A stretch of DNA of 64,000 nt from an uncultured Rhodospirillales bacterium. Lineage in GTDB: Bacteria > Pseudomonadota > Alphaproteobacteria > Reyranellales > Reyranellaceae. Positions 8,953 to 23,351 of the stretch are shown piece after piece. The DNA is taken from positions 21,588-85,587 of the forward strand of contig CADECW010000011.1 in the NCBI GenBank assembly GCA_902825855.1. The letters run 5' to 3'. The notes beneath the pieces were generated by a model. It saw only the letters and a list, made by a program, of their open reading frames with translations. It was not told where the DNA came from and did no database searches. Each line of letters opens with the position of its first letter. Within the stretch, counting starts at the first letter, position 1. The translations under genes and the position numbers were made by a program.

Positions 8953-9873
8953 TCAGACGGTTGCAAGTCCCCGCCGGCCGACCGCCTCGACGAAAAGACG
9001 GTACTTCACGGTGTCGACTGAGAGTTCGCGGCCCCAGCTCACCAGATCGCCCCACGGGTCCTTGAGCTTGCCCAGGCCCGAAACCACGGCCACCACGGTG
9101 CCGACGTCGATGCGGCCGGTTGCAGCAAACCAGCCGCCGACGCCCAGCGCCGCGGCGACGGCAACGGCATACATGAGGTTCATGCCGAGGTTCATGCCGT
9201 ACTTGAACTTGTAGATGCCCATATTGAGTTCGAACACGCGCTCGACGCGCCGGTCATCTGGCGTGCCGCGCTCGACGATATCGTCGCTCACCCGGCGCAG
9301 TGTCTTGATGCGGTCCCCGGCAAGGCGGTTGATCGCCTGCTGCAACGGCGGCACGAACAGTGCCTGTGGCAGCAGGTAGCCGAGACTCAGCACCAGCGTC
9401 CATGGTTCCAGCCAGGCCATATAGCCGATGACACTCAAAAGGATGCCGGTCTGCAGCAGCGGCTCGGAGATCGCCATGCCGACGAAGCCGCCGATCGGCT
9501 CGGCCTCGGCTACCGCCATCGCGCTATGGGTGCCGGTCGCATCGCGCCGGCAATGCCCGGAGACTTCGACGTCCTCCAGGGTCTTGCGCAAGGTACGCAC
9601 CGCGTTCTCGCTCACCCAGCCGCGATAGACGTTCAGCGCCATCTTCAGTATCTGCTCGAGCAGCGCGACGCCGGCGTAGGCGATGGCAAGCCACATGATT
9701 GTCTCGACCGCGCCGTTCTTGATGGCGTCGTTGACGACCCGGCGCTGCAGCTCGAGGGGAACGCTGCTCAGCCCGAAGACGGCGGCCGACAGAGCAGCGA
9801 GCGCGACTTGATGGCGGCCCGAGCTGCGGACCACGTAACCCATGATCGTTCGTGGCAGCGCGCTTCCGTCCAT
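8953..9873 (-). CDS. ABC exporter-type transmembrane domain protein lacking the ATPase domain
   Basis: 306 residues with several hydrophobic helices (for example VALAALSAAVFGLSSV, TIMWLAIAYAGVALLEQ, LMYAVAVAAALGVGGW) laid out like a type-1 ABC exporter membrane domain. It stops at the point where the nucleotide-binding domain would begin; no Walker A, Q-loop or ABC signature is present. The cbpA-like start is 23 bp downstream, so no ATPase gene follows. It could pair with an ATPase encoded elsewhere or work ATP-independently like SbmA/BacA. An extra CRRDATGTHS stretch interrupts the middle. Confidence 0.75.
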   Translation of the reverse strand: MDGSALPRTIMGYVVRSSGRHQVALAALSAAVFGLSSVPLELQRRVVNDAIKNGAVETIMWLAIAYAGVALLEQILKMALNVYRGWVSENAVRTLRKTLEDVEVSGHCRRDATGTHSAMAVAEAEPIGGFVGMAISEPLLQTGILLSVIGYMAWLEPWTLVLSLGYLLPQALFVPPLQQAINRLAGDRIKTLRRVSDDIVERGTPDDRRVERVFELNMGIYKFKYGMNLGMNLMYAVAVAAALGVGGWFAATGRIDVGTVVAVVSGLGKLKDPWGDLVSWGRELSVDTVKYRLFVEAVGRRGLATV

Positions 9874-9922
9874 ATGGCGTGAAACGCCGATGGAGGGCAG
9901 GCGTTCCCGTCCGCACGGCTGG

Positions 9923-10612
9923 TCAGAAGGTGCGGTGGATCAGCCCGACATCCGCCACACCGGGCACTGCCAGGGAAAGGCAGTAATCCTCAACGGTTGT
10001 CGACTGAAGCCACCAAATGCCTGCCCTTCCCTCAGGCGCCAGAGCCATCGTCGGCCGCGACGCGGCGATGGAGACCTCGAAAGAATCCAGCGGGATGGAA
10101 AGACCGCATCCGATGGCTTTGACCACCGCTTCCTTCAGCGTCCAGATGAGAAAGAAGGCGCGGCGCTGCGCTTCCACGTCACGTGGAGCTGCAATCGCCG
10201 ACACCTCGTTGCGGTGGAAATAGCGCTTCGCCAGGTCCAGATGCTCGATCGGCCGCATGCGTTCGAGGTCGATGCCGACCTCGTCTTCGTCGCTGATCGC
10301 AAGGACCGCCCGATCGCCGCTATGGCTGAGGTTGAAGTCACCCCGCCAGTTGCCTTTCAGCTCGGGCTTTCCGAATTCGTTTTCGTCGAAAGACAGCCCC
10401 CTCGGATCGAGGCCGAGGTGTCGCCCCAGGGCCAGCCGCAGGCCGACATGCGCCGCCGAGAAGCGGCGTCTCAACTCCGCCGAGACGAAGCGTTGCCGGC
10501 GCGCCCTCTCTTCTTCCGACAGCACTGCCTCGGCTTCGCCGCCACGAGGCAGCTCCGAGTCGAGGTTCCACGACCAGACATGCACCTGCCGCTTCTGCGG
10601 GTCGGCAGGCAT
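9923..10612 (-). CDS. 4'-phosphopantetheinyl transferase, Sfp type
   Basis: 229 residues. The Sfp/AcpT signatures are FNLSHSGD (about 92-99), VGIDLERM (Mg-binding Asp and Glu) and WTLKEAVVKAIG (catalytic Lys/Glu). The enzyme transfers the phosphopantetheine arm of CoA to a serine on carrier proteins of polyketide, peptide or fatty-acid synthases. It begins 6 bp downstream of the acyl-CoA dehydrogenase stop on the same strand, so they form an operon. No carrier protein or synthase gene is visible in the window, so its client is encoded elsewhere. Confidence 0.93.
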   Translation of the reverse strand: MPADPQKRQVHVWSWNLDSELPRGGEAEAVLSEEERARRQRFVSAELRRRFSAAHVGLRLALGRHLGLDPRGLSFDENEFGKPELKGNWRGDFNLSHSGDRAVLAISDEDEVGIDLERMRPIEHLDLAKRYFHRNEVSAIAAPRDVEAQRRAFFLIWTLKEAVVKAIGCGLSIPLDSFEVSIAASRPTMALAPEGRAGIWWLQSTTVEDYCLSLAVPGVADVGLIHRTF

Positions 10613-10618
10613 GGTCGT

Positions 10619-11827
10619 CTACAGGCCGAGAACGGCCTTGGCGATGATGTTGCGCTGGATCTCGTTCGATCCCGCGTAGATCGTCGAAGCGCGATTGTTG
10701 AGATAGAGCGGCATCGCCGTGACCCCCCACTCCGGCGTCACCGTTGGCTCGTTGTGCCCGAGAAGGCGCGCCTCGGGTTCGTACGGGGCCGCGTACCACG
10801 CCAACGCCTCGATGCCGAGATGGTCGAGCTTCTGCAAGGTTTCGCTGCCGCGGATCTTCATCGCCGACGACACTGCTCCAGGGTTCTTGCCACGGCTCAG
10901 GTCGGACAGGACCTGCATCTCGATCATCTCCAGCGCCTGGATCTCCATCTCGGCTTCGGCGAGGCGCTTAGCGAAGGTGCGCTCTTCGATCAGCCGGCCG
11001 GTGGCGTCCGATGCTTCCTGGGCAGCGATGCGCCTGATGTCCTCGATGCGGGCATAGAGGTTGGGCGTGTAGGCATCGCCGCCACGCTCGAACTCGAGCA
11101 GGTACTTGGCAACCGTCCAGCCGGCGTTCTCCGGGCCGATGCGATTGGCGACAGGCGTTCGAACGTTGTCGAAGAACACCTGGTTGACCTCGTGGTCGCC
11201 CGCCAGGGTGACGATCGGCTTCACCGTCAGGCCGGGCGTCTTCATCGAATCGATCAGCACGAAGGAGATGCCATCCTGCGGCTTGCCTTCGGTCGCCGTG
11301 CGCACCAGGCAGAACATGTGATCGGCAACGTGCGCGCCGGTCGTCCAGATCTTGGTGCCGTTGATCACATAGTCGTCACCATCCTGCACGGCGCGCGTCT
11401 TGAGGCTGGCGAGGTCCGAACCGGATCCGGGCTCGGAATAGCCCTGGCAGAACACGATGTCGCCGGCCACGATCCTGGGCAGGTACTTGGCCTTCTGCTC
11501 CGGCGTGCCAAACTTCATGATCACCGGGCCGACCATGCGCAACCCCATGGCGAAGATGCGCGGCGCGTCGACCGCGATGCACTCGCGGGCGAAGATATAG
11601 CGCTGGGTGGCGTTCCAGCCGGTGCCGCCGTATTCGGTCGGCCAACTCGGCGCCGACCAGCCGCGCTGGGCCAGCACCCTGTGCCAGCGAAGGCCGGCAT
11701 CGACGTCGGCAAAGACGCCGCCGGTCTTGCGGCCCGCCTCGCGCAAGTCCTCCGTAAGGTTTTCGTCGAGGAAGCGGCGCACCTCGTCGCGGAAGGCCTC
11801 GTCCTGCGGGCTGAGGGCCAGATCCAT
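10619..11827 (-). CDS. Acyl-CoA dehydrogenase
   Basis: 402 residues with the standard three-domain layout: N-terminal helical domain, middle beta domain (FCQGYSEPGSGSDLASLKTRA, FAD/substrate contacts near residues 120-140), and C-terminal helical domain ending RNIIAKAVLGL. Members oxidise acyl-CoA to trans-2-enoyl-CoA using FAD and pass electrons to ETF. GGAGGAAAC precedes the ATG. It heads an operon with the phosphopantetheinyl transferase. The divergent gap before the DUF1194 gene should hold its promoter. Chain-length preference cannot be read from the sequence. Confidence 0.93.
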   Translation of the reverse strand: MDLALSPQDEAFRDEVRRFLDENLTEDLREAGRKTGGVFADVDAGLRWHRVLAQRGWSAPSWPTEYGGTGWNATQRYIFARECIAVDAPRIFAMGLRMVGPVIMKFGTPEQKAKYLPRIVAGDIVFCQGYSEPGSGSDLASLKTRAVQDGDDYVINGTKIWTTGAHVADHMFCLVRTATEGKPQDGISFVLIDSMKTPGLTVKPIVTLAGDHEVNQVFFDNVRTPVANRIGPENAGWTVAKYLLEFERGGDAYTPNLYARIEDIRRIAAQEASDATGRLIEERTFAKRLAEAEMEIQALEMIEMQVLSDLSRGKNPGAVSSAMKIRGSETLQKLDHLGIEALAWYAAPYEPEARLLGHNEPTVTPEWGVTAMPLYLNNRASTIYAGSNEIQRNIIAKAVLGL

Positions 11828-11958
11828 GTTTCCTCCTGAATTCGTTCCACAAAGGCTAGCGGCGCACGCTTGGCAGAGTCCAGCGCGCGGCTGGCCGAAG
11901 CTTCCGACGGGCGGTATGGTTGTTGCCTGATCATCCGCATCCGACCGCGGAGTCGTCC

Positions 11959-12879
11959 ATGGTAAAGCTGCTGCGTATCGTTGCTATCAGTCTCCTCATC
12001 GCCTTTTCGGCGAGCGCTCAGGACAAGAAGGAGGTCGACCTGGCGCTGGCGCTGGCCATCGACATCTCGGGCAGCATCGATCCCGACGAGGCCAAGCTGC
12101 AGCGCGAGGGCTACGTCCAGGCCTTCCGCGATCCGGTGATCGTCAAGGCGATCCTGGGCGGCAGCCACGGCCGCATCGCCGTCGCCTACTACGAATGGTC
12201 CGACGCCTGGGTTCAGCGCCTGCTGATCGACTGGACGCTGCTCGATTCGGAGGCGGCGATCATGGAGTTCACGACACGGCTGGCCAACGCGCCGATCTCG
12301 ATCGCGCGGCGCACCTCGATCAGCGGCGCCATCCGCTACGCCCTCCCGCTGTTCGGACGCAGCCCCTACGAAGCCGAGCGCAAGGTCCTGGACATCTCGG
12401 GAGACGGCTCGAACAACGACGGCGGGCTGGTCACCGACATGCGCTACGAGGCGCTGAAGGAGCGCATCGTCATCAACGGATTGCCGATCATGAACGACCG
12501 ACCCAACCCCTTCGGCTTCCCGAGCGAATCCGACCTCGACAAGTACTATCTGCACTGCGTCACCGGCGGACCGCGCTCCTTCGTCGAGGTTGCGACGAAC
12601 TTCGAGGACTTCCCCCGCGCCGTGCGCAAGAAGCTCCTGCAGGAGGTCGCCAACCTCAGCCCCGAGCTCGGCCCCCTCAAGGGCCCCGTAAACGACTTCG
12701 ACATCGCCCTTGGGCCGCTGCCCGACGGCACCCAGCTGGCGCAAAGCGGGCGGCGGCCGGTTCGCGGCGAGGACGACTACACGAAGTTCGTGCGGCCGGA
12801 ATACGAGCTGGGATGCGACGTCGGCGAGCGGCGGAGCCGCGAGTTCTGGCAGCGCCGCTTCGGCGTGACGCCGGACTGA
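11959..12879 (+). CDS. DUF1194 von Willebrand factor A-like exported protein
   Basis: 306 residues with a cleavable signal peptide (MVKLLRIVAISLLIAFSASAQ). A von Willebrand A-type domain follows, with the metal-binding DISGSID motif near residue 36, a threonine in RRTSISGAI and a second acidic loop in ISGDGSNNDG. This fits DUF1194, a periplasmic family without an assigned biochemical role; metal-dependent adhesion or protein binding is likely. The stop is only two bases from the convergent GNAT gene stop. The signal peptide places the start at this ATG rather than the earlier in-frame codon. Confidence 0.85.
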   Translation: MVKLLRIVAISLLIAFSASAQDKKEVDLALALAIDISGSIDPDEAKLQREGYVQAFRDPVIVKAILGGSHGRIAVAYYEWSDAWVQRLLIDWTLLDSEAAIMEFTTRLANAPISIARRTSISGAIRYALPLFGRSPYEAERKVLDISGDGSNNDGGLVTDMRYEALKERIVINGLPIMNDRPNPFGFPSESDLDKYYLHCVTGGPRSFVEVATNFEDFPRAVRKKLLQEVANLSPELGPLKGPVNDFDIALGPLPDGTQLAQSGRRPVRGEDDYTKFVRPEYELGCDVGERRSREFWQRRFGVTPD

Positions 12880-12881
12880 CT

Positions 12882-13328
12882 TCAGACCGGGGCGTTCAGC
12901 GGATAGTCGTAGCGGATAAAGCCAGCAAAGCGCGCGACCTTGTCGTAGAGGCCGCGGGCACGGACATTGTGCTGCTGCGTCAGCCAGTAGTAGCGCTGGC
13001 AACCACGCTGGCGGGCCCTGTCTGCCACTGCCTCGATCAGCAGACGCGCAGCCCCGTGGCCGCGCACTTGCTCGTCGACGAACAGGTCGGCCAGATAGCA
13101 GACATCGTCGACCCAGACGTTGGTGTGGAACAAGAAGTGGGCGATGCCGACGACCCGGCCGTCGAGCCGGGCGGCGAGCCCGTGCAGTTCCTGTCCCTCC
13201 ATCAGACGCCGCCAGATGTGGTCGTAGGTGGCGTCGGGCATCGTCCGTTCGTAGAACGTGTTGTAGCCGACGGCGAGCGGTTGCCAGGCGGCGCGGTCGT
13301 CCCGGCGAAGCGGCGTGATCTCGATCAT
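12882..13328 (-). CDS. GNAT family N-acetyltransferase
   Basis: 148 residues covering a single GNAT fold. The acetyl-CoA pyrophosphate loop is DEQVRGHGAARLLIEAV (motif A, R/Q-x-x-G-x-G/A), preceded by the beta strand CYLADLFV and followed by RYYWLTQQHNVRARGLYDK. It would acetylate an amine on a small molecule or protein. It sits tail to tail with the DUF1194 gene and upstream of nothing obvious in the same pathway. The substrate is unknown. Confidence 0.88.
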   Translation of the reverse strand: MIEITPLRRDDRAAWQPLAVGYNTFYERTMPDATYDHIWRRLMEGQELHGLAARLDGRVVGIAHFLFHTNVWVDDVCYLADLFVDEQVRGHGAARLLIEAVADRARQRGCQRYYWLTQQHNVRARGLYDKVARFAGFIRYDYPLNAPV

Positions 13329-13349
13329 GTCCGCTTCTAGCGCGATCGC

Positions 13350-13706
13350 TTAGAACTCCACCACCGTCTTGAAGCCGCCGTATGCCATTCGCTTCATGTC
13401 GAACGGCATCTCCTTGGGCATGCCCTCGGACAGGCGCTTGTCTTTCATCACCTTGGCATTGACCTTGTCCCGATGGGCGCGCGACCTGTAGACGATGTAG
13501 GAGAACACCACCGTCTCGCCGGGCTTGGTCTTGGCGAGCTTGGTGAACGGCAGTCCCATCTTCACCTTGAGGTCGTCGCCCACGCATTCGCGGTAATCGA
13601 GCGCGCCATGGTCGCGCCACACCATAGCGGCGCGCCTCGCCATCTTCTTGTAGATCGCGAGCTTCCGCTTCGGCACGACCAGGACGAAACCATCGACATA
13701 GGACAT
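13350..13706 (-). CDS. DUF1428 domain protein
   Basis: 118 residues beginning MSYVDGFVLVVPKRKLAIYKKMA, the family's conserved N-terminus. The segments ALDYRECVGDDL and VVFSYIVYRSRAHRDKVN also fit. DUF1428 proteins are small cytoplasmic ferredoxin-like-fold proteins of unknown function, related in shape to NIPSNAP and dimeric barrel proteins. The ATG is chosen over a TTG one codon earlier because of a GGGAG spaced 7 bases upstream. It stands between the LysR and GNAT genes, all on the minus strand. Confidence 0.85.
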   Translation of the reverse strand: MSYVDGFVLVVPKRKLAIYKKMARRAAMVWRDHGALDYRECVGDDLKVKMGLPFTKLAKTKPGETVVFSYIVYRSRAHRDKVNAKVMKDKRLSEGMPKEMPFDMKRMAYGGFKTVVEF

Positions 13707-13765
13707 CAAGCTACTCCCTGACGCTTAACCTGAGGGTTAAGCGATAGGGAATTGCACACCGTGTG

Positions 13766-14722
13766 TCAATCGCGTCGTCCCGATGCCGGCGGTTGCCGCG
13801 GTCCTCGCCGGACGGTTTCCAGCGCGGTAGCCAGCACGGGTAAGGTCCGGAGCCGCTTGGCGGCGAACTCGACGAAAGCGTCGATCTTGGGCGCGCGGTG
13901 GGCGCGGCCCTTGGTGACGAGGTGAACCGGCAGCGGCGGCGCCTCCCAGGCGTGCAGCAGGCGCACCAGCTTGCCCGACGCCAGGTCGTCGGCCACCTGG
14001 TAGGACAGGAGCTGGGCCACGCCGCGGCCTTCGCGCGCGGCGCGCAGCCGGGTCTCGACGTCATCGACGCGCAGCCGGCCCATCAGACGCGGCGGCGTGC
14101 GCAGGCCGGCGAAGCTCCACTCCCTGTTCGCCCGCACGGTGCCCAGGATCGCCTCGTGTTCCACCAGGTCGCCCGGCGCCCGCGGAACGCCGCGGCGCTC
14201 GAGATAGGCGGGGCTCGCCACCCACAGCCGTCGCACATGGCCGACCAGCCGCGCCGACAAGCTCGAATCGGCGAGCGTGCCGATGCGCAGCGCGACGTCG
14301 ATGCCCTCGTCTATGAGGTCGATATTGCGGTCGTTCAACATCAGCTCGACCTCGACGCCGGACTGGGCATCGAGGAAGCGCGCGACGATCGGCGCCATGT
14401 GGCGACGGCCGAACTGCACCGGCGCAGTGATCCGCAGCAGGCCCCGCACCGGAGCCTCGCGCGCTCCCGCTGTCGCCGCCTCGTAGTCGGCGGTCAGGCT
14501 GCGAGCCTTGTCATAGAAGGCTCGGCCCGCCTCAGTCGGCGCCAGCCGCCGCGTCGTGCGGTCGACCAGCCGCACGCCGATGCGGTCCTCCAGCGCCGCC
14601 AGGGCACGCGTCACCGCTGGCGGCGAACGACGCAGGCGTGCGGCAGCGCGCGCCAGGCTGCCCTCCTCCACGATGCGCACGAAGATCGCCAGCTCGTCCA
14701 GTCGATCCATGAATTCTTCCAT
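13766..14722 (-). CDS. LysR-type transcriptional regulator
   Basis: 318 residues. The N-terminal winged helix reads LDELAIFVRIVEEGSLARAAARL with its recognition region SPPAVTRALAALEDRIGVRLVDR, followed by a linker helix and a two-lobe effector domain. It resembles the PecT/DmlR-like LysR group. A second ATG four codons later (14710) is equally possible. It diverges from the GFA/PNPOx-like gene pair with about 80 bp between starts, the classical arrangement for a regulator controlling the neighbouring operon and itself. The effector is unknown. Confidence 0.92.
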   Translation of the reverse strand: MEEFMDRLDELAIFVRIVEEGSLARAAARLRRSPPAVTRALAALEDRIGVRLVDRTTRRLAPTEAGRAFYDKARSLTADYEAATAGAREAPVRGLLRITAPVQFGRRHMAPIVARFLDAQSGVEVELMLNDRNIDLIDEGIDVALRIGTLADSSLSARLVGHVRRLWVASPAYLERRGVPRAPGDLVEHEAILGTVRANREWSFAGLRTPPRLMGRLRVDDVETRLRAAREGRGVAQLLSYQVADDLASGKLVRLLHAWEAPPLPVHLVTKGRAHRAPKIDAFVEFAAKRLRTLPVLATALETVRRGPRQPPASGRRD

Positions 14723-14803
14723 TTACCGGAATACTGATTTGTACATTGATGTTCTTCACGTCGCAATTTGCCGGCGCTAGCTTCGTGGGCGACGGAGGAC
14801 ACC

Positions 14804-15199
14804 ATGCTCACCGGAAGCTGCCTGTGCGGCGCCGTGGCCTACGAGGCCGACGCCCCTCTCGAGCGCATCGTGCATTGCCATTGCCGGACCTGCCGCAAAA
14901 CCCATGGCAGCGCCTTCTCCTCGGTCACCGCGGTGCCGCGTGAAAAATTCCGTTGGACCCGCGGCGAGGATCAGCTCGGCGCCATCGAATCGTCGCCCGG
15001 CAAGTTCCGCCGCTTCTGCGCGCAGTGCGGATCGCACGTCATGGCCGAGCGCGTCGCCCAGCCGGTGGTGCTGCTGCGCCTGGGTTGCCTCGACACGCCG
15101 GTCACCGATCGCCCGCAGATCCATATCTGGCGATCCGAAGCGGCCCCCTGGTACGACCCCAAGCGGCAATTTCCCGAGAAACCCGAGGGACTCACATGA
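14804..15199 (+). CDS. GFA family protein (glutathione-dependent formaldehyde-activating-like)
   Basis: 131 residues. Zinc-binding cysteines are visible in GSCLCGAVAY (residues about 4-13), HCHCRTCRKTHGSAF (about 27-41) and FCAQCGSHV (about 71-79), the CxC/CxxC pattern of the GFA/CENP-V fold. Despite the name, most family members have no proven formaldehyde activity. The start has GGAGGACACC upstream. Its TGA overlaps the ATG of the next gene (ATGA), so the two are coupled. Likely under control of the divergent LysR regulator. Confidence 0.92.
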   Translation: MLTGSCLCGAVAYEADAPLERIVHCHCRTCRKTHGSAFSSVTAVPREKFRWTRGEDQLGAIESSPGKFRRFCAQCGSHVMAERVAQPVVLLRLGCLDTPVTDRPQIHIWRSEAAPWYDPKRQFPEKPEGLT

Positions 15200-16101
15200 C
15201 CTTCCTCGCTTTCCACGAGGACGAGCGCAAGGCACAGGCTCTGGCCGGCCATCAGCGGGACGGGCGCGCCGCCATCCGGCCGTTCATGCCCGACCAGCAT
15301 CGCGAATTCTTCGCGCTGCTGCCCTACCTTTTCCTTGCCACGCTGGACGGCGAGGGATGGCCGATGGCGTCGGTGCTGACCGGCGACAAGGGTTTCATCC
15401 AGTCGCCCGATCCGGCGACGTTGCGCATCGGTGCCCTGCCGGCCCCGGACGATCCCGCCGCGTCGACATTCAGGGCCGGCGCCGAGATCGGTACGCTGGG
15501 CCTCGACTTCACCACGCGGCGCCGCAACCGCGCCAACGGCCGGCTGGTCGCCGTCGACGATGGCCTCACCATCACGGTCGCCCAGAGTTTCGGCAATTGC
15601 CCGCAGTACATCCAGACGCGCACGCCCGCGCCGCGTGTCTCGGCTGGCGCAGCGGCAGAGCGTCTCGACCGTCTCGACGACGCCGCGCGGGCCCAGATCG
15701 CCGCGGCCGACACCTTCTTCATCGCCAGCCGGTCGCGCGCCTGCATCGGCGACGGCGGGCTCGACATGTCGCATCGCGGCGGCAGGCCCGGTTTCGTCGA
15801 GACGAAGGGCGACACGCTGGCCATACCCGACTTCCGCGGCAACCGCTTCTACAACACCCTCGGCAACCTTCTAGGCGACCCGCGCGCCGGCCTGATCTTC
15901 ATCGACTTCGCAGCGGGCGACATCCTGCAACTTCAGGGCCGGGTAACCATCGATTGGCACCCGCAAGGCAGCGGCCCGGCCGGCGGCGAGCGGCTGTGGC
16001 GGGTCGAAATCGCGCGTGCCTGGCGGCGGCGCCGCGCCTTCCCCTTTGCCTGGACGTTCGGCGAATACGCGCCGACCACGCTGGCCACCGGTACCTGGTA
16101 G
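15196..16101 (+). CDS. Pyridoxamine 5'-phosphate oxidase-like FMN-binding protein
   Basis: 301 residues. The N-terminal part has the split-barrel FMN-binding pattern (FLATLDGEGWPMASVLTGDKGF), and a later DFRGNRFYNTLGNLLGDPRAGLIFIDF segment matches the second flavin-contact region of the large PNPOx-like family. The length exceeds ordinary PNPOx (about 200), consistent with the two-barrel subfamily often fused or linked to ferredoxin reductases. It starts inside the GFA stop codon. It converges on the dehydroquinase gene with only four bases between. It may reduce or oxidise a small electrophile. Confidence 0.85.
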   Translation: MTFLAFHEDERKAQALAGHQRDGRAAIRPFMPDQHREFFALLPYLFLATLDGEGWPMASVLTGDKGFIQSPDPATLRIGALPAPDDPAASTFRAGAEIGTLGLDFTTRRRNRANGRLVAVDDGLTITVAQSFGNCPQYIQTRTPAPRVSAGAAAERLDRLDDAARAQIAAADTFFIASRSRACIGDGGLDMSHRGGRPGFVETKGDTLAIPDFRGNRFYNTLGNLLGDPRAGLIFIDFAAGDILQLQGRVTIDWHPQGSGPAGGERLWRVEIARAWRRRRAFPFAWTFGEYAPTTLATGTW

Positions 16102-16105
16102 AACG

Positions 16106-16543
16106 TCAGCTCGTGGGCTTGCGCAACCGCGCTGCCATGGCCTCGAGCGCCAGCAGATAGGAGTCGACGCCGAAGCCCGCGATCATGCCGACCGCGGCTT
16201 CGGAAGTGACGGAGCCGTAGCCGCGCTTTTCGATATTCGTCATGTGAATCTCGATTGCCGGAGCATCGATCGCCTTCAGACAATCGCGCAGGCCGTACCC
16301 GGCATGCAGGAAGCCGGCGGGATTGAACAGGATCCCGTCCAAGCTAGCCCGCGCGGCCCGGTAGATCGCCGAGACCGCCTCGCCCTCGCTGTTGGTGTAG
16401 AGGATATCGAGGTCGACATCGAGCTCGCGCGCCCGCTGGTGCAGGATGGCGTCGAGTTCCCCGGCCGACGTCGTACCATAGAGCTCGGGCTGGCGACGGC
16501 CGAGATACTCCATGTTGGCGCCCTGGATCAGCAGCAGCTTCAT
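16106..16543 (-). CDS. Type II 3-dehydroquinate dehydratase homologue, divergent
   Basis: 145 residues, the normal length of type II dehydroquinases, which dehydrate 3-dehydroquinate in shikimate or quinate metabolism. Kept residues are N10 in GAN, R17 and Y22 in GRRQPELYG, N74 and H80 in NPAGFLH, and the EIH motif (E98, H100). The conserved FRxHS lid motif after the catalytic His is missing: the segment reads TNIEKRGYGSVTSEAAVG and is a few residues short, so the substrate-clamping Arg is lost. Either it acts on a different substrate or it is a relaxed paralogue. I give no gene symbol for that reason. Confidence 0.82.
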   Translation of the reverse strand: MKLLLIQGANMEYLGRRQPELYGTTSAGELDAILHQRARELDVDLDILYTNSEGEAVSAIYRAARASLDGILFNPAGFLHAGYGLRDCLKAIDAPAIEIHMTNIEKRGYGSVTSEAAVGMIAGFGVDSYLLALEAMAARLRKPTS

Positions 16544-16596
16544 TGACACCCCAACAGGTCGCGGCCGGGCTCTCGCACGGCGCCTGGCTCTCTCGC

Positions 16597-18048
<1,452 letters not shown>

Positions 18049-18084
18049 TGGCCTGAATTCTCCCCTCTCGTTGTCCGACGGCCG

Positions 18085-22725
<4,641 letters not shown>

Positions 22726-22881
22726 CAAATTCTGTCCTGCAGTCCCCCGGCGCAGGCCCCCCGGGAACAATGGCGTTATCGGGCATTATTAGCGCGGCAG
22801 CTACGCCCGACGAAAGCAATTGTTGCGGCGCAAAAGCCGCTGTAATTTCAAGCCGCCTGCCTCGGGGGAGTTGCCAGAAAG

Positions 22882-23172
22882 ATGTCGTTTCCGTTGCTGC
22901 GTCGCCCGGCGATCTGCATTGCGGTCGTGTCCCTCGCCGGACTGTCGGTTTCCGGTTGCACGCCGACCCCCAGCGTCGCCATGGCCTGGACCGGGCCGGG
23001 CTGGTACCTGCAGAAAAACAACATGGTCCAGCTCTCGGGCAACTCGTATTTCGGTGGTCCGTGGAGCTACGACAAGTGCGAGGAAGAGCGCGCGAAGCTG
23101 CCGCCCGAAACAGCCATTCAGATGCTATGCGTCCGCGAGAACCGCAAGCCTGACGTGCTCGGACGGTCGTAA
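22882..23172 (+). CDS. Small predicted lipoprotein, unknown function
   Basis: 96 residues. The N-terminus (SFPLLRRPAICIAVVSLAGLSVSGC) has a basic-hydrophobic-lipobox layout with LSVSGC, predicting lipidation at Cys 26 or so. The mature part contains WTGPGWYLQKNNMVQLSGNSYFGGPWSYDKCEEER, with two cysteines. It may be anchored in the inner or outer membrane facing the periplasm. It is divergent from gltB with about 156 bp between starts, enough for two promoters. I recognise no family. Confidence 0.7.
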   Translation: MSFPLLRRPAICIAVVSLAGLSVSGCTPTPSVAMAWTGPGWYLQKNNMVQLSGNSYFGGPWSYDKCEEERAKLPPETAIQMLCVRENRKPDVLGRS

Positions 23173-23351
23173 GGCCGGCACCGGACAAGTAGCGATTCAG
23201 GCTGAGCCCCAAGGGCAGGGGCGCAAGCCAACTGCTCGAGGAAGCGGCCTCGCCTGCGCCATGGCGCGACGGTACGCGCGCCTGACCTTCATTCGAGTTG
23301 CGGCGGGTCTGCACAACCTCGGCTCAGCGCAGCCGTTGCGCTGATCCCCGA

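Noticed and set aside
10017..11839. Open frame opposite the acyl-CoA dehydrogenase and phosphopantetheinyl transferase genes
   Set aside because: The minus-strand genes have clear motifs and ribosome sites; the plus frame has neither.
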